Counted from the stretch's first letter, positions 1 to 7,015 are shown. The stretch: 8,656 nt of DNA from Pseudomonadota bacterium (GCA_017629415.1 JAGBXG010000325.1:1-8656), one strand, 5' to 3'. Numbers and translations: made by a program. Notes: generated from the letters alone by a model not told the origin.

Positions 1-1152
1 GAGGACGGCGCCGGTTCGGAGGGTTTTGGCAAGTTTAATGGCATAAGCCACGGCATGGCTGCTTTCAAGCGCAGGGATGATGCCTTCTTTGCGCGCCAAT
101 GTGAAGAAGGCATCGATGGCTTCTTCGTCGCCGATGGTATCGTATTTGACGCGGCCGATATCGCGGAGCAGGCAATGTTCCGGGCCACTTCCGGGATAAT
201 CCAAACCCGAGGCGATAGAATAAACAGGTGCCGGTTCGCCATTTTCATCTTTGAGCATGACGGTTTTGAAGCCATGCATGGTGCCGGGCGTACCGTAACA
301 AAGGCTGGCCGCATGTTCGCCATATTGTGGACCGTGTCCGAGGGGTTCCACGCCATACAATTTGACATATTTATCGGCCAAAAAACCTGAGAAAATGCCC
401 ATGGCATTAGAACCGCCGCCGACGCAAGCCACGACATGATCGGGCAAAATGCCTGTCATGCTTAAAAACTGTTCACGTGCTTCGGCACCAATCACGTGCT
501 GGAAATCGCGCACAAGCATGGGGAAAGGATGCGGGCCTACGACCGAACCGATGCAATAAATGGCATCCTGATATTCGCGGAGATAAGCATCGAAAGCGGC
601 ATCAACAGCTTCTTTCAAAGTTTGGAGACCATGTGTGACGGGAATCACATTGGCACCGAGAATTTTCATGCGAGCCACGTTTGGAGCTTGTTTGGCAACG
701 TCAACGGCACCCATATAGACATCGCATTCCATGCCGAAATAAGCGGCGGCTGTAGCCATGGCAACACCGTGCTGTCCTGCGCCGGTTTCAGCAATGAGCT
801 TTTTTTTGCCCATGTATTTGGCCAGCAAACCTTCGCCCATACAATGATTGAGTTTGTGTGCGCCAGTGTGGTTCAAATCCTCGCGTTTGGCATAAAGCTG
901 AACACAGCCTAACATATCTGACAAACGTTCTAAGTGGGTAATCGGTGTGGGACGACCTTGAAATTCTTTGCGAATTTTGCGCAAATCACTGATAAATTTC
1001 GCGGATTTACTGATGGTATTATAAGCATGCGTGATTTCATCAATGGCTTCTTGCAGATTGTCAGGGACAAAACTGCCGCCATATTCACCGTAATACCCGT
1101 GTTCATCAGGTGTTGTATTTAAATAATGTCCGAGATGTTTAATCTCCATCAT
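1..1152 (-). CDS. trpB: Tryptophan synthase beta chain (3' end cut by window edge)
   Basis: The beta subunit joins indole and L-serine to make L-tryptophan, using PLP, in a cytoplasmic complex with TrpA. I translated 384 codons without a stop. The PLP lysine is K100 in HTGAHK, the catalytic glutamate is E122 in ETGAGQHG, the phosphate-binding loop is GGGSNA (245-250), and GVEPLG (267-272), SGLDYPG (315-321) and ESSHA (363-367) are all present. Family members are about 400 aa, so only the last 15 or so residues, including the LSGRG-type motif, lie outside. The start at 1152 is chosen because GGGAG (1159-1163) sits 6 nt upstream; a second ATG follows directly. The protein begins with an extension ([21 protein letters not shown]), and the usual HKINN motif reads HKLNH, so it belongs to a divergent TrpB subgroup. 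It appears to be first in its transcript; trpA may follow beyond the left edge. The identification is certain. Confidence 0.97.
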   Translation of the reverse strand, partial: MMEIKHLGHYLNTTPDEHGYYGEYGGSFVPDNLQEAIDEITHAYNTISKSAKFISDLRKIRKEFQGRPTPITHLERLSDMLGCVQLYAKREDLNHTGAHKLNHCMGEGLLAKYMGKKKLIAETGAGQHGVAMATAAAYFGMECDVYMGAVDVAKQAPNVARMKILGANVIPVTHGLQTLKEAVDAAFDAYLREYQDAIYCIGSVVGPHPFPMLVRDFQHVIGAEAREQFLSMTGILPDHVVACVGGGSNAMGIFSGFLADKYVKLYGVEPLGHGPQYGEHAASLCYGTPGTMHGFKTVMLKDENGEPAPVYSIASGLDYPGSGPEHCLLRDIGRVKYDTIGDEEAIDAFFTLARKEGIIPALESSHAVAYAIKLAKTLRTGAVL

Positions 1153-1158
1153 GTCACA

Positions 1159-1184
1159 CTCCCAAAATATAGATTTACAATATA
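1159..1184 (-). promoter_or_regulatory. Candidate trpB -10 element and Shine-Dalgarno
   Basis: On the minus strand GGGAG (1159-1163) lies 6 nt before the trpB ATG. Two TATATT hexamers lie just upstream (1166-1171 and 1179-1184); the distal one would give a leader of about 20 nt. I see no convincing -35. The hairpin chain starting at 1194 would lie immediately upstream. The ribosome site is clear, the promoter only tentative. Confidence 0.35.
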
Positions 1185-1193
1185 GCTGTGTTT

Positions 1194-1295
1194 TTGTGGT
1201 GCGCTGTTCCACAACTCGCCGGGGCTTTGTCCGGACCCTACGAAAGGAGCTAAGCTCCTTTCGATTCCTACAATAGAATTTACTTTTTTTGTAGG
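1194..1295. repeat. Hairpin chain, diverged copy of the twin-hairpin repeat
   Basis: Four inverted repeats follow one another. TTGTGG/CCACAA is at 1194-1214. CCGG/CCGG is at 1219-1234. A perfect 10-bp stem CGAAAGGAGC/GCTCCTTTCG with loop TAA is at 1241-1263. CCTACAA/TTGTAGG is at 1267-1295. The first two, joined by ACTCGCC, keep the layout of the better-conserved repeat at 8351-8399, but both arms of each stem have changed together. It lies just upstream of trpB, so it could fold in DNA or in any transcript crossing it; no function can be assigned. Confidence 0.7.
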
Positions 1296-1302
1296 TGAGA
1301 AA

Positions 1303-1459
1303 GGTACTGATGACTGACGTTTTTGAATGAAACCTTGTATGTCATTTCGCCGACAAGGTATGCGCAAAATCGCAGATCACTTACGAAGTGGCACGTTGCA
1401 GGGATAAAAATGGGGGAGCGAGTCCCCATTTTTTCCAAAAACGATAGTCATCAGTATCC
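1303..1459. repeat. 157-bp hairpin block bounded by inverted repeats (MITE-like)
   Basis: The left end (1303-1325) contains TACTGATGACT then ACGTTTTTG. The right end (1436-1459) contains CAAAAACG then AGTCATCAGTA. They match as reverse complements at about 21 of 23 positions. Inside are three perfect stems: ACCTTGT/ACAAGGT (1332-1359), CACTT/AAGTG with loop ACG (1378-1390), and AAAAATGGGG/CCCCATTTTT (1406-1433). No reading frame is convincing. It resembles a small non-autonomous mobile element or a giant structured hairpin; which of these it is cannot be decided from one copy. I see no clear target duplication. Confidence 0.6.
1406..1434. terminator. Bidirectional rho-independent-type hairpin
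   Basis: A perfect 10-bp stem AAAAATGGGG/CCCCATTTTT encloses an 8-nt loop. It carries a T-run on the plus strand and, because the arms are A/T ended, on the minus strand too. It is the first T-tailed hairpin on the minus strand after the transpeptidase stop at 1581, about 150 nt downstream. It is therefore the best candidate terminator for that gene, though it also belongs to the inverted-repeat block. Confidence 0.5.
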
Positions 1460-1475
1460 GACAAACTTACGGATA
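1455..1475. repeat. Short hairpin at the edge of the inverted-repeat block
   Basis: TATCCG (1455-1460) and CGGATA (1470-1475) form a perfect 6-bp stem with a 9-nt loop. It overlaps the right terminal repeat of the 1303-1459 block and so continues the chain of hairpins filling this spacer. Confidence 0.5.
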
Positions 1476-1489
1476 CATGGATTTATTGC

Positions 1490-1537
1490 GGTTCCAAGGG
1501 GCTTAGCCCCTTGGCGTGGTTTGGAGCAGAGCCCCAA
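1490..1537 (-). repeat. Twin-hairpin dispersed repeat, inverted copy
   Basis: Read on the minus strand this unit is a hairpin TTGGGGC-TCT-GCTCCAA, a linker ACCACG, then a hairpin CCAAGGGGC-TAA-GCCCCTTGG (perfect 9-bp stem, 1494-1514) and AACC. It matches 8351-8399 on the plus strand at roughly 44 of 49 positions by eye. The conceptual translation GLCSKPRQG appears at both sites as a by-product of the repeat, not as a gene. Confidence 0.8.
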
Positions 1538-1552
1538 GAGAAATCTGTATAT

Positions 1553-1568
1553 CTCATGAAAGCATGAG
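1553..1568 (-). repeat. Small hairpin just after the first transpeptidase gene
   Basis: CTCATG (1553-1558), loop AAAG and CATGAG (1563-1568) form a perfect 6-bp stem 13 nt beyond the stop codon. No T-run follows on the minus strand, so it is more likely a 3'-end stabilising hairpin than an intrinsic terminator. Confidence 0.4.
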
Positions 1569-1580
1569 CAAAGGAGTTTT

Positions 1581-3527
1581 TTATTCAGCAGGTTTCGGGA
1601 GCCAAGATTTGGGCAATTTTTTGAGCTGAACTTTGCCCATACGCACAGCGTCATATTGATAGACATCGCTCAAGAAGGCGCAAACGCCGGAATCATCCAC
1701 GCGAGCATTCAAATAGACGACATCGACATCGACGGGATGTTTGAGCATGATGGAGACCTGTTCTGGCGTTTCGGCTTCGAGGATTTCTTTGACTTTACGG
1801 GCATCCCATTGACCGTCGTTTTCCAAAATGAGCCTGGCTAAATCGAGTGGATTTTGAACGCGCATGCACCCATGAGACAGCGCGCGTGTGGGCAGTTTAA
1901 AGACTGCTTTATGCGGGGTATCATGCAAATAAGTGTTATGCGGATTGGGGAACATCAGTTTGACTTTGCCCAGGCTGTTTTTGGGATTTGGCAATTCACG
2001 AACATAGTAGAGGCGCGGATCGCCGACGTTGACCTCTTCGTAGTTGTTTTCGATATAGTAATTCGGATTTTTGGCCAGTTCAGGTTCTAATTCTTCGATG
2101 CGAATGCGCGCCGGTACGTTCCAGTAAGGATTGTAAATGATTTCGTTGATTTTTGAGGTCTGAATAGGGGTTCGATTGGGGTGAATGGCATACAGCGTTT
2201 CGGGATCGGGCACGGGATTGTTTGTGACGGGATCTTTTTGAACTTTGTCATTGCCCACGACAATGCGGTGCCGGGCAATACGTTCGCCATCGCGCCAGAC
2301 TTCGACATGGAAATCGGGGATATTGACTTTGAGATAGTAATTTAAGGACCCAATGGCCGATTCACGATAACGCTGCAATGTCATATCGATGACATCCAAG
2401 CGTGGCTGCGGTCCCACACTGAGATTGCGGAAAAATACGTTATCGATGACTTTTTTGGGCGACAGCTGATGGACTTCGCGATACAGCACGACGGCATCAT
2501 TCAAGGCCTGATCATAGATGTCACTTTCTGTGTCTGTGATATGGTAGCCTTCGGCTTTAAGACGTTTTCGCAAGGATGGCACATAGGGATATGGCTTATC
2601 GATTTTAGCTTCTGTGATTTTTTTAGGCGCTTCGACTTCGGGCCAACCGCCAGCCGCCAAAGCATCGACATAATATTGGCGGACTTTTCGAAGGGCTTCA
2701 TATTGCGGATCGGGCGGTGCAATGGTTTTAAAAGCAGCCTTCACCCCACGTTTTGCCATATCTTCGATAAAAACTTGCTTACGAACCGACACGACCGAGT
2801 CATCGGACATATATTTTCTGAAACGATCGAATTTATAATCGTTGGCAGGATAATTCAGGCGCAGTTCACTGGCCCACAAAGTCAGATCGCAAGTCAATAA
2901 GGCATCTAAACGCGTTGCAGTTTTTTGGGCTTCAGCTTGTTCTGTTTTTAATTTTTGGACATGCTGACAATAGCGCGGGAGAATTTTTTCGCAATCCGCG
3001 CCTTTAAGTAAAGTCACAAAGGTTTCGGTGGCTGTATTTGAGGCCAGATCGAATCCCAGGGTTCTTAAATTTTGTTCAAGAGTCGGTGCATCTGAGGCTT
3101 CCCATGAGAAAACGGGCATGGGCTCATCTTGGCTGTGTTTTTGCGCCAATTTTTCAATTTCTTCCAGGTGCGGCGGGACAAATTTTGAACCATGCGATGG
3201 GATAGAGTGTAAAATTTCGAGGCCTGCCTGAGCATCATCGCGATCGGCATGAATGACAACGGGACGATATTGCCGTGTTTTTATGGCGGTACGGACATCG
3301 GCATCATCACAGAGGTTTTCAAAATCTGCATCTTGAGCATTTTCAATTGAAATTTCCTGCAATGCCGTCAGCACTTCAGGATTTTGCTGCATTTTGGCAA
3401 CCCATTCAGCAAAGCCGTCGCCTTTGACATCAATGCCTGCTGTGGTGGATTCTGTTGCTGTTTCGGTCTGCCCGGAACATCCCCATAAACTCACTGCCAA
3501 TAAAGCCCAAATCCCGTATTTTTTCAT
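1581..3527 (-). CDS. YcbB/LdtD-type L,D-transpeptidase lipoprotein
   Basis: The predicted product (648 aa) is a periplasmic enzyme making 3-3 peptidoglycan cross-links or related transpeptidation. Residues 1-17 are a lipoprotein signal with lipobox SLWG-C17; serine at +2 suggests the outer membrane. A scaffold domain (about 205-295) ends in GGW. A peptidoglycan-binding-like domain covers about 315-370. The YkuD catalytic domain covers about 396-605, with H535 in YLHDTP and SHGCMRV (551-557), giving catalytic C554 with H552 and R556. The length is close to E. coli YcbB (615 aa). The start at 3527 is supported by GGAGG 4 nt upstream and by the signal peptide. C179 and C187 lie near the scaffold and may form a disulfide. 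A 722-aa paralogue lies at 4734-6902. Family assignment is firm; which cross-link it makes is inferred. Confidence 0.93.
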   Translation of the reverse strand: MKKYGIWALLAVSLWGCSGQTETATESTTAGIDVKGDGFAEWVAKMQQNPEVLTALQEISIENAQDADFENLCDDADVRTAIKTRQYRPVVIHADRDDAQAGLEILHSIPSHGSKFVPPHLEEIEKLAQKHSQDEPMPVFSWEASDAPTLEQNLRTLGFDLASNTATETFVTLLKGADCEKILPRYCQHVQKLKTEQAEAQKTATRLDALLTCDLTLWASELRLNYPANDYKFDRFRKYMSDDSVVSVRKQVFIEDMAKRGVKAAFKTIAPPDPQYEALRKVRQYYVDALAAGGWPEVEAPKKITEAKIDKPYPYVPSLRKRLKAEGYHITDTESDIYDQALNDAVVLYREVHQLSPKKVIDNVFFRNLSVGPQPRLDVIDMTLQRYRESAIGSLNYYLKVNIPDFHVEVWRDGERIARHRIVVGNDKVQKDPVTNNPVPDPETLYAIHPNRTPIQTSKINEIIYNPYWNVPARIRIEELEPELAKNPNYYIENNYEEVNVGDPRLYYVRELPNPKNSLGKVKLMFPNPHNTYLHDTPHKAVFKLPTRALSHGCMRVQNPLDLARLILENDGQWDARKVKEILEAETPEQVSIMLKHPVDVDVVYLNARVDDSGVCAFLSDVYQYDAVRMGKVQLKKLPKSWLPKPAE

Positions 3528-3633
3528 ATTTCCTCCATGATTGGCATACGAAACACCGACAAATCATCGTTTTTAAGTGTCTTTAAGCCCCAAGTGTACA
3601 TTTTGAGGTTTTGTTTATGCGGAGCTTTTTCAA

Positions 3634-3662
3634 AGTGTATGCAAGGGGTGTGTCTTATTCAA
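3634..3662 (-). promoter_or_regulatory. Candidate sigma70-type promoter for the first L,D-transpeptidase
   Basis: On the minus strand TTGAAT (3657-3662) and TACACT (3634-3639) are separated by exactly 17 nt, each matching 4 of 6 consensus bases. Transcription would start about 100 nt before the ATG at 3527. The match is moderate; other AT-rich choices exist in this spacer. Confidence 0.35.
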
Positions 3663-3741
3663 CATTATTGCAATATGTGATGTGAATTATTTGATAGATT
3701 GAAATCTTAAGTTTGTGGGAGCGTCGGGGGATGCAAACCAT

Positions 3742-3774
3742 AAAAAAGGCGCGTATGCCGTCAGGCATAGCGCC
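3742..3774 (-). terminator. Rho-independent terminator of the Cys/His-rich gene
   Basis: On the minus strand GGCGC-TATGCC-TGAC-GGCATA-C-GCGCC folds into an 11-bp stem with one bulge (3748-3774), followed directly by six T (3742-3747). This is a textbook intrinsic terminator. It lies about 127 nt after the stop at 3901 and separates this gene from the next transpeptidase gene. Confidence 0.85.
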
Positions 3775-3778
3775 GAAA

Positions 3779-3816
3779 GCCGGTTGTATGGCGCCCTTTG
3801 GGCGACATAGACCGGC
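3779..3816. repeat. Second hairpin stacked on the terminator
   Basis: GCCGGT (3779-3784) pairs with ACCGGC (3811-3816), TATG (3787-3790) with CATA (3806-3809), and CGCCC (3792-3796) with GGGCG (3800-3804). The result is a long interrupted stem only 4 nt from the terminator hairpin. In the minus-strand transcript it precedes the terminator and could protect the mRNA 3' end. Confidence 0.6.
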
Positions 3817-3900
3817 AAAATGATAAAAAAATGGGATATTTGTAGGGCAAGATTGTTTTTTTTTAGATATTTTGTTGCGTCATTTGGTTTTGTCATTGAC

Positions 3901-4491
3901 TTAATCGACGTCGATATCAATAGGTTCAGGTTCGAGGCCGCCTTCTGTGAATCCATGAGCTCTTAAAAAAGCACTGGCTTCATCATCCAATGCAGGATTG
4001 CTGTGTTCCAGGCGTGCATTGACGTGAATGTTATCAATTTCGTAGCTTTGCCATATTGGGAGGTAATGCGTGACGCGATCGCTGTCGAAATAATCGCGCC
4101 AAATCAAATCGAGGACATCGAGTGCTTTGGTGTAGGCATCCATGGGATTTTCGATTTGATTTTCTTCGGTTTCGACGCTGACTTCGACACAAACTTGCGT
4201 CGTTCGGCTTGGGTTTGTCAGTTCACTGCTGACGAGTCCGAAGTGGTGGCAAACTTCTGTTTTTGCCGTAAAGCGTTCATCTTTTGAGAGGTAATTTTTA
4301 TATCTTTTGGCCAAAGCGGCAGCGATATCGGCTTCGACTTCGGGTCCAAGCGAAACGCCTTTATTGGGGTCTTGAGCTTTAAATCCGGCTTGTGCAGCAG
4401 TTTGAGTTTGATGGTTTTCATGGTTATGGTCATGGTGGTCACAGCCGCAATGACAACTACAAGTGTTTGGACGGGATGATTTTATTTTCAT
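3901..4491 (-). CDS. Unrecognised protein with Cys/His-rich, probably metal-binding N-terminus
   Basis: I do not recognise this 196-aa protein. Residues 11-27 hold C11, C13, C15, C17 and H14, H19, H20, H22, H24, H27, a dense soft-metal ligand cluster (CSCHCGC followed by DHHDHNHENH type). A low-complexity linker runs to about residue 50. The rest is an ordinary-looking mixed domain with C81-H82-H83, C101, a stretch DVLDLIWRDYF (125-135) and an acidic tail EPEPIDIDVD. There is no signal peptide or membrane segment, so a cytoplasmic location is expected. The start at 4491 is supported by AAAAGGA 5 nt upstream. A strong terminator follows, so it is probably monocistronic. It sits between two paralogous L,D-transpeptidase genes on the same strand. 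Metal storage, sensing or delivery is possible but not shown; the core function is unknown. Confidence 0.85.
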   Translation of the reverse strand: MKIKSSRPNTCSCHCGCDHHDHNHENHQTQTAAQAGFKAQDPNKGVSLGPEVEADIAAALAKRYKNYLSKDERFTAKTEVCHHFGLVSSELTNPSRTTQVCVEVSVETEENQIENPMDAYTKALDVLDLIWRDYFDSDRVTHYLPIWQSYEIDNIHVNARLEHSNPALDDEASAFLRAHGFTEGGLEPEPIDIDVD

Positions 4492-4590
4492 ATTTTTCCT
4501 TTTAAGGTCGTGATGGAGCGTTGGTCCAATCTTGTTTATGTGAAATGATTTGAGAGTTTTGGGGATATTTGGGGATGGCTGAGTTTTTTA

Positions 4591-4679
4591 AGGGGGCCGA
4601 GCCCCCTACGTCGCTATTTGCTTCGCAAATACGCGCCTACCCCCAATGCGTGGCTTCGCCCCGCAACGCCCCGATCGGG
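4591..4679. repeat. Intergenic hairpin cluster
   Basis: Four dyads fall in 89 bases. AGGGGGC-CGA-GCCCCCT is at 4591-4607. TATTTGC-TTC-GCAAATA is at 4615-4631. TGCG-T-GGC-TTC-GCC-C-CGCA is at 4647-4665. The palindrome CCCGATCGGG is at 4670-4679. Three have 3-nt loops, and the first is followed by CCTACG, as is the hairpin at 1219-1234. It lies between the second transpeptidase stop (4734) and the Cys/His gene start (4491). None is followed by a clear T-run on the minus strand, so the whole is better called a dispersed structured repeat than a simple terminator. Confidence 0.65.
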
Positions 4680-4733
4680 CATGATTGAGTTTTTTTCAAA
4701 GCCTAAAGTGTTTTGAGGCTGAGTTTATCCAAT

Positions 4734-6902
4734 TCACGGTCCTGAGTCTTCTTGAGCGCCTGAACGGAATGTACTTGTTTTGTCAACAGTCGGATCACAA
4801 CGTTTTTGCAACTCCGTGGGTGGCTGCATTTCATCTTTGATGATGCGATAGACATCGGCCAAGAAGTAGGCGTTTCCTTCATCGTCTGCAGTTACGGTGT
4901 GATATTCGATGAAGACATCGATGGGTGTTTTTAAATCTACGGGATGTTCGCCTTTTTCCACAAAAAAGCGTTCGATGCGATTTTCGTCCCATTGTCCATC
5001 AACGGTCAAGACAGCTTGTGCGAAATTCATGGCATTTTCAACGCGAATACATCCGTGAGAGAATGCGCGGATAGGGTAGTTGAACATGCCTTGTTTTGGG
5101 GTATCGTGCAGATAAGTGTTATGTGAATTGGGGAAGATGAGTTTGACTTTTCCCAAGGCGTTATTTTCCCCTGGTTTTTGTCGCAAGACACGTCCGCCGC
5201 CTTTTGGGGTATAGTATTCAAAATCTGAGTTTTCGAGCCATTTGGGATCTTCGGCCATTTTAGGCTGATATTCATCGACTTCGATACGCGGCGGCACATT
5301 CCAATAAGGATTAAACACGAGATAAGTCATGCGTGCATGCATGAGTCGTGTGGCATTCATCATTTCCCATTCTTGCGTGCGTGTATTGCATATTCGCGAG
5401 GCATTGCCGACGACGGTTCGGTGTTCGGCGATGCGTTTTCCCTGATGCCACAGTTCGACTGTAAACGAAGGGATATTGATATAAATGTAGGTTTCTCGCG
5501 GTTCATACATCGTTTTATGCCACCGCCGAATATTGATTTCGATTTCAGCCAGCCGTTGTTCTGCGGGCACATTCAAGCTTCGCCAAAAAACATCACTGAC
5601 AGCACCGGTTTCCTCAAGCTGATGATGTTTTTGGTATGCCTGAATGGCGGCAGTCAGGGGGGCATCGAAACTTTCATCGATATGGCCTTGATAATATCCT
5701 TCAGTGGCGAGCCTTTCTTTAAGATTTTTAACAAGCGGTGCTTGTCCGCCGGCAAACATGCGATCGGCGGGTACGGTTTTCCAGCCGCCATTGGCCACAA
5801 TTTGACGATATTTTTCGCGCAGTTTTTGGAGTTTTGGATATTGTTCGTGTTCCGGCGCAAGTTTTTTTAAATATTGAGTGACTGCCTCTTGGGTATTCAG
5901 GGCGTAGAGTTCAACCGTAGCATTGGCCAAACGTTCCTCAATAATTCTGTCATAGTGCTTGGGATGGATGTGATTGGGATTATCCTTGCGCGTGAATTTT
6001 TCGTATTCTGGTTTAGAGAATTTTTCGAGGTTTCCGTATTTTAATGTTTGCGCATAACTGAGCCATGCATCTGCCAACGCAAATTCGAGGGCATCTGCAA
6101 ATTGTGTCATCTCAAGCCGGTATTCATATTCTAGCTGGCATTGTGCGGCTAAACGCGGCACAGGGCTTATTTTGTCATCACATAAGAGTGTGACAATGTT
6201 TTGTATTTGTTCGGCTTCTGACAAGGTTTGAAGTGCCGCAGTATTGAGTGTTTTGCCATTGATTTGCCAGCCTTTGTCCATGGTTTTGGACATGGCAAGG
6301 ATTTCATAAGCATTGAGCTGCAGGGGATTATTTGCGGTGATGGCAGCCTTCATTTGCGCCAAACGCTCTGCTGCGGTTTTCAGTTTTTCGGAGTCGAACG
6401 ATTTGCTGTCGAGTGCGTGTTGATCGAATTGATCTAAAGTTTCCAGCAGTGCCCATGCAGCAGGGGAAAGCTGTTCGTTGTGGACGAAATATTCTCTTCT
6501 TGGTGCGGTTTCTATGGCATAAATTTCAGCGATCAGCTCACCATGTCGAATTTTGGGCAGATGTGAGGTGATATGTTTTGATAATTTGAGGTCTGCGCGT
6601 GGTACAGGTTTAGTTTTTTCGCCTCTTTCTTTGGCAGCCTGATAAGCGGCTTCAGCGTCTGAACGTTGTTTTTGCCATGTTTTCTGCAGGGCTTCATGTT
6701 CGTTTTTTATGCGTTCAATGGCATTCTGTATGATGGCTTGCGGGATTTTTTGTGCGCAATGGATGGCAAGCGGGGAGGGTGTTTCAACAGCGATTTGAGA
6801 TTTTTGGATTTTTGTATTTTGTGCACAATGATCGGGTGCAGAACATGCAGTTAAAAGTGTGCCGGCCAATATGGAACAGCAAACGACATGCGAAATTTTC
6901 AT
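4734..6902 (-). CDS. YcbB/LdtD-type L,D-transpeptidase lipoprotein, long paralogue
   Basis: The predicted product (722 aa) is a second periplasmic L,D-transpeptidase. Residues 1-20 are a lipoprotein signal with lipobox LLTA-C20 and serine at +2. A charged, helical stretch (about 55-100) is followed by the YcbB N-terminal region (LSPAAWALLETLDQF, 145-159) and the scaffold domain (about 265-375, ending NGGW). A peptidoglycan-binding-like domain covers about 385-445. The YkuD domain (about 471-667) has H599 in YLHDTP and SHGCIRV (615-621), giving catalytic C618. I set the start at 6902, not the in-frame ATG at 6962, because the signal peptide begins there, AGGTG precedes it, and the longer form would run into the rpmB terminator. 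It is about 100 aa longer than E. coli YcbB. C241 and C255 mirror the cysteine pair of the shorter paralogue. Family certain, physiological role inferred. Confidence 0.93.
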   Translation of the reverse strand: MKISHVVCCSILAGTLLTACSAPDHCAQNTKIQKSQIAVETPSPLAIHCAQKIPQAIIQNAIERIKNEHEALQKTWQKQRSDAEAAYQAAKERGEKTKPVPRADLKLSKHITSHLPKIRHGELIAEIYAIETAPRREYFVHNEQLSPAAWALLETLDQFDQHALDSKSFDSEKLKTAAERLAQMKAAITANNPLQLNAYEILAMSKTMDKGWQINGKTLNTAALQTLSEAEQIQNIVTLLCDDKISPVPRLAAQCQLEYEYRLEMTQFADALEFALADAWLSYAQTLKYGNLEKFSKPEYEKFTRKDNPNHIHPKHYDRIIEERLANATVELYALNTQEAVTQYLKKLAPEHEQYPKLQKLREKYRQIVANGGWKTVPADRMFAGGQAPLVKNLKERLATEGYYQGHIDESFDAPLTAAIQAYQKHHQLEETGAVSDVFWRSLNVPAEQRLAEIEINIRRWHKTMYEPRETYIYINIPSFTVELWHQGKRIAEHRTVVGNASRICNTRTQEWEMMNATRLMHARMTYLVFNPYWNVPPRIEVDEYQPKMAEDPKWLENSDFEYYTPKGGGRVLRQKPGENNALGKVKLIFPNSHNTYLHDTPKQGMFNYPIRAFSHGCIRVENAMNFAQAVLTVDGQWDENRIERFFVEKGEHPVDLKTPIDVFIEYHTVTADDEGNAYFLADVYRIIKDEMQPPTELQKRCDPTVDKTSTFRSGAQEDSGP

Positions 6903-6960
6903 AAACAGCACCTGTATTTTGCGTATGCTGTGGAATATCACCGCAGTTTTTGAGGATGGC

Positions 6961-6991
6961 AAAAAAAAAGCACCGAGGAACGGTGCTTTTT
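6961..6991 (-). terminator. Rho-independent terminator of rpmB
   Basis: GCACCG (6970-6975), loop AGGAA and CGGTGC (6981-6986) form a perfect stem. On the minus strand it is followed by nine T (6961-6969) and preceded by five A, so it could also work in the other direction. It begins 24 nt after the rpmB stop, making rpmB a single-gene transcript and isolating the transpeptidase gene that starts at 6902. Confidence 0.9.
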
Positions 6992-7015
6992 AATGAGAAT
7001 GCAGGTTTTGAGGAA

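Larger units (their letters stand above)
3528..3900. other. Spacer between the first transpeptidase and the Cys/His gene
   Basis: This 373-base spacer holds the Shine-Dalgarno (3532-3536) and candidate promoter of the downstream transpeptidase gene, and the two hairpins that end the Cys/His gene (3748-3816). The remaining roughly 85 bases beside the stop at 3901 are AT-rich without evident structure. I find no convincing gene: a 89-codon minus-strand frame across 3687-3956 overlaps the 3' end of the Cys/His gene out of frame. Confidence 0.6.

Noticed and set aside
496..912. 138-codon plus-strand open frame
   Set aside because: It is antisense to trpB, whose motifs are unmistakable.
1194..1537. 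CRISPR array
   Set aside because: The hairpins differ in sequence and are irregularly spaced; there are no uniform repeats or spacers and no cas genes.
3525..3539. Four-codon upstream ORF (Met-Glu-Glu-Ile-stop) overlapping the start of the first transpeptidase
   Set aside because: Its sequence is simply the Shine-Dalgarno GGAGG preceded by AT; it has no ribosome site of its own.
6903..6962. In-frame 20-residue N-terminal extension of the long transpeptidase (ATG at 6962)
   Set aside because: It would place the lipoprotein signal internally and start next to the rpmB terminator; the ATG at 6902 has its own ribosome site.
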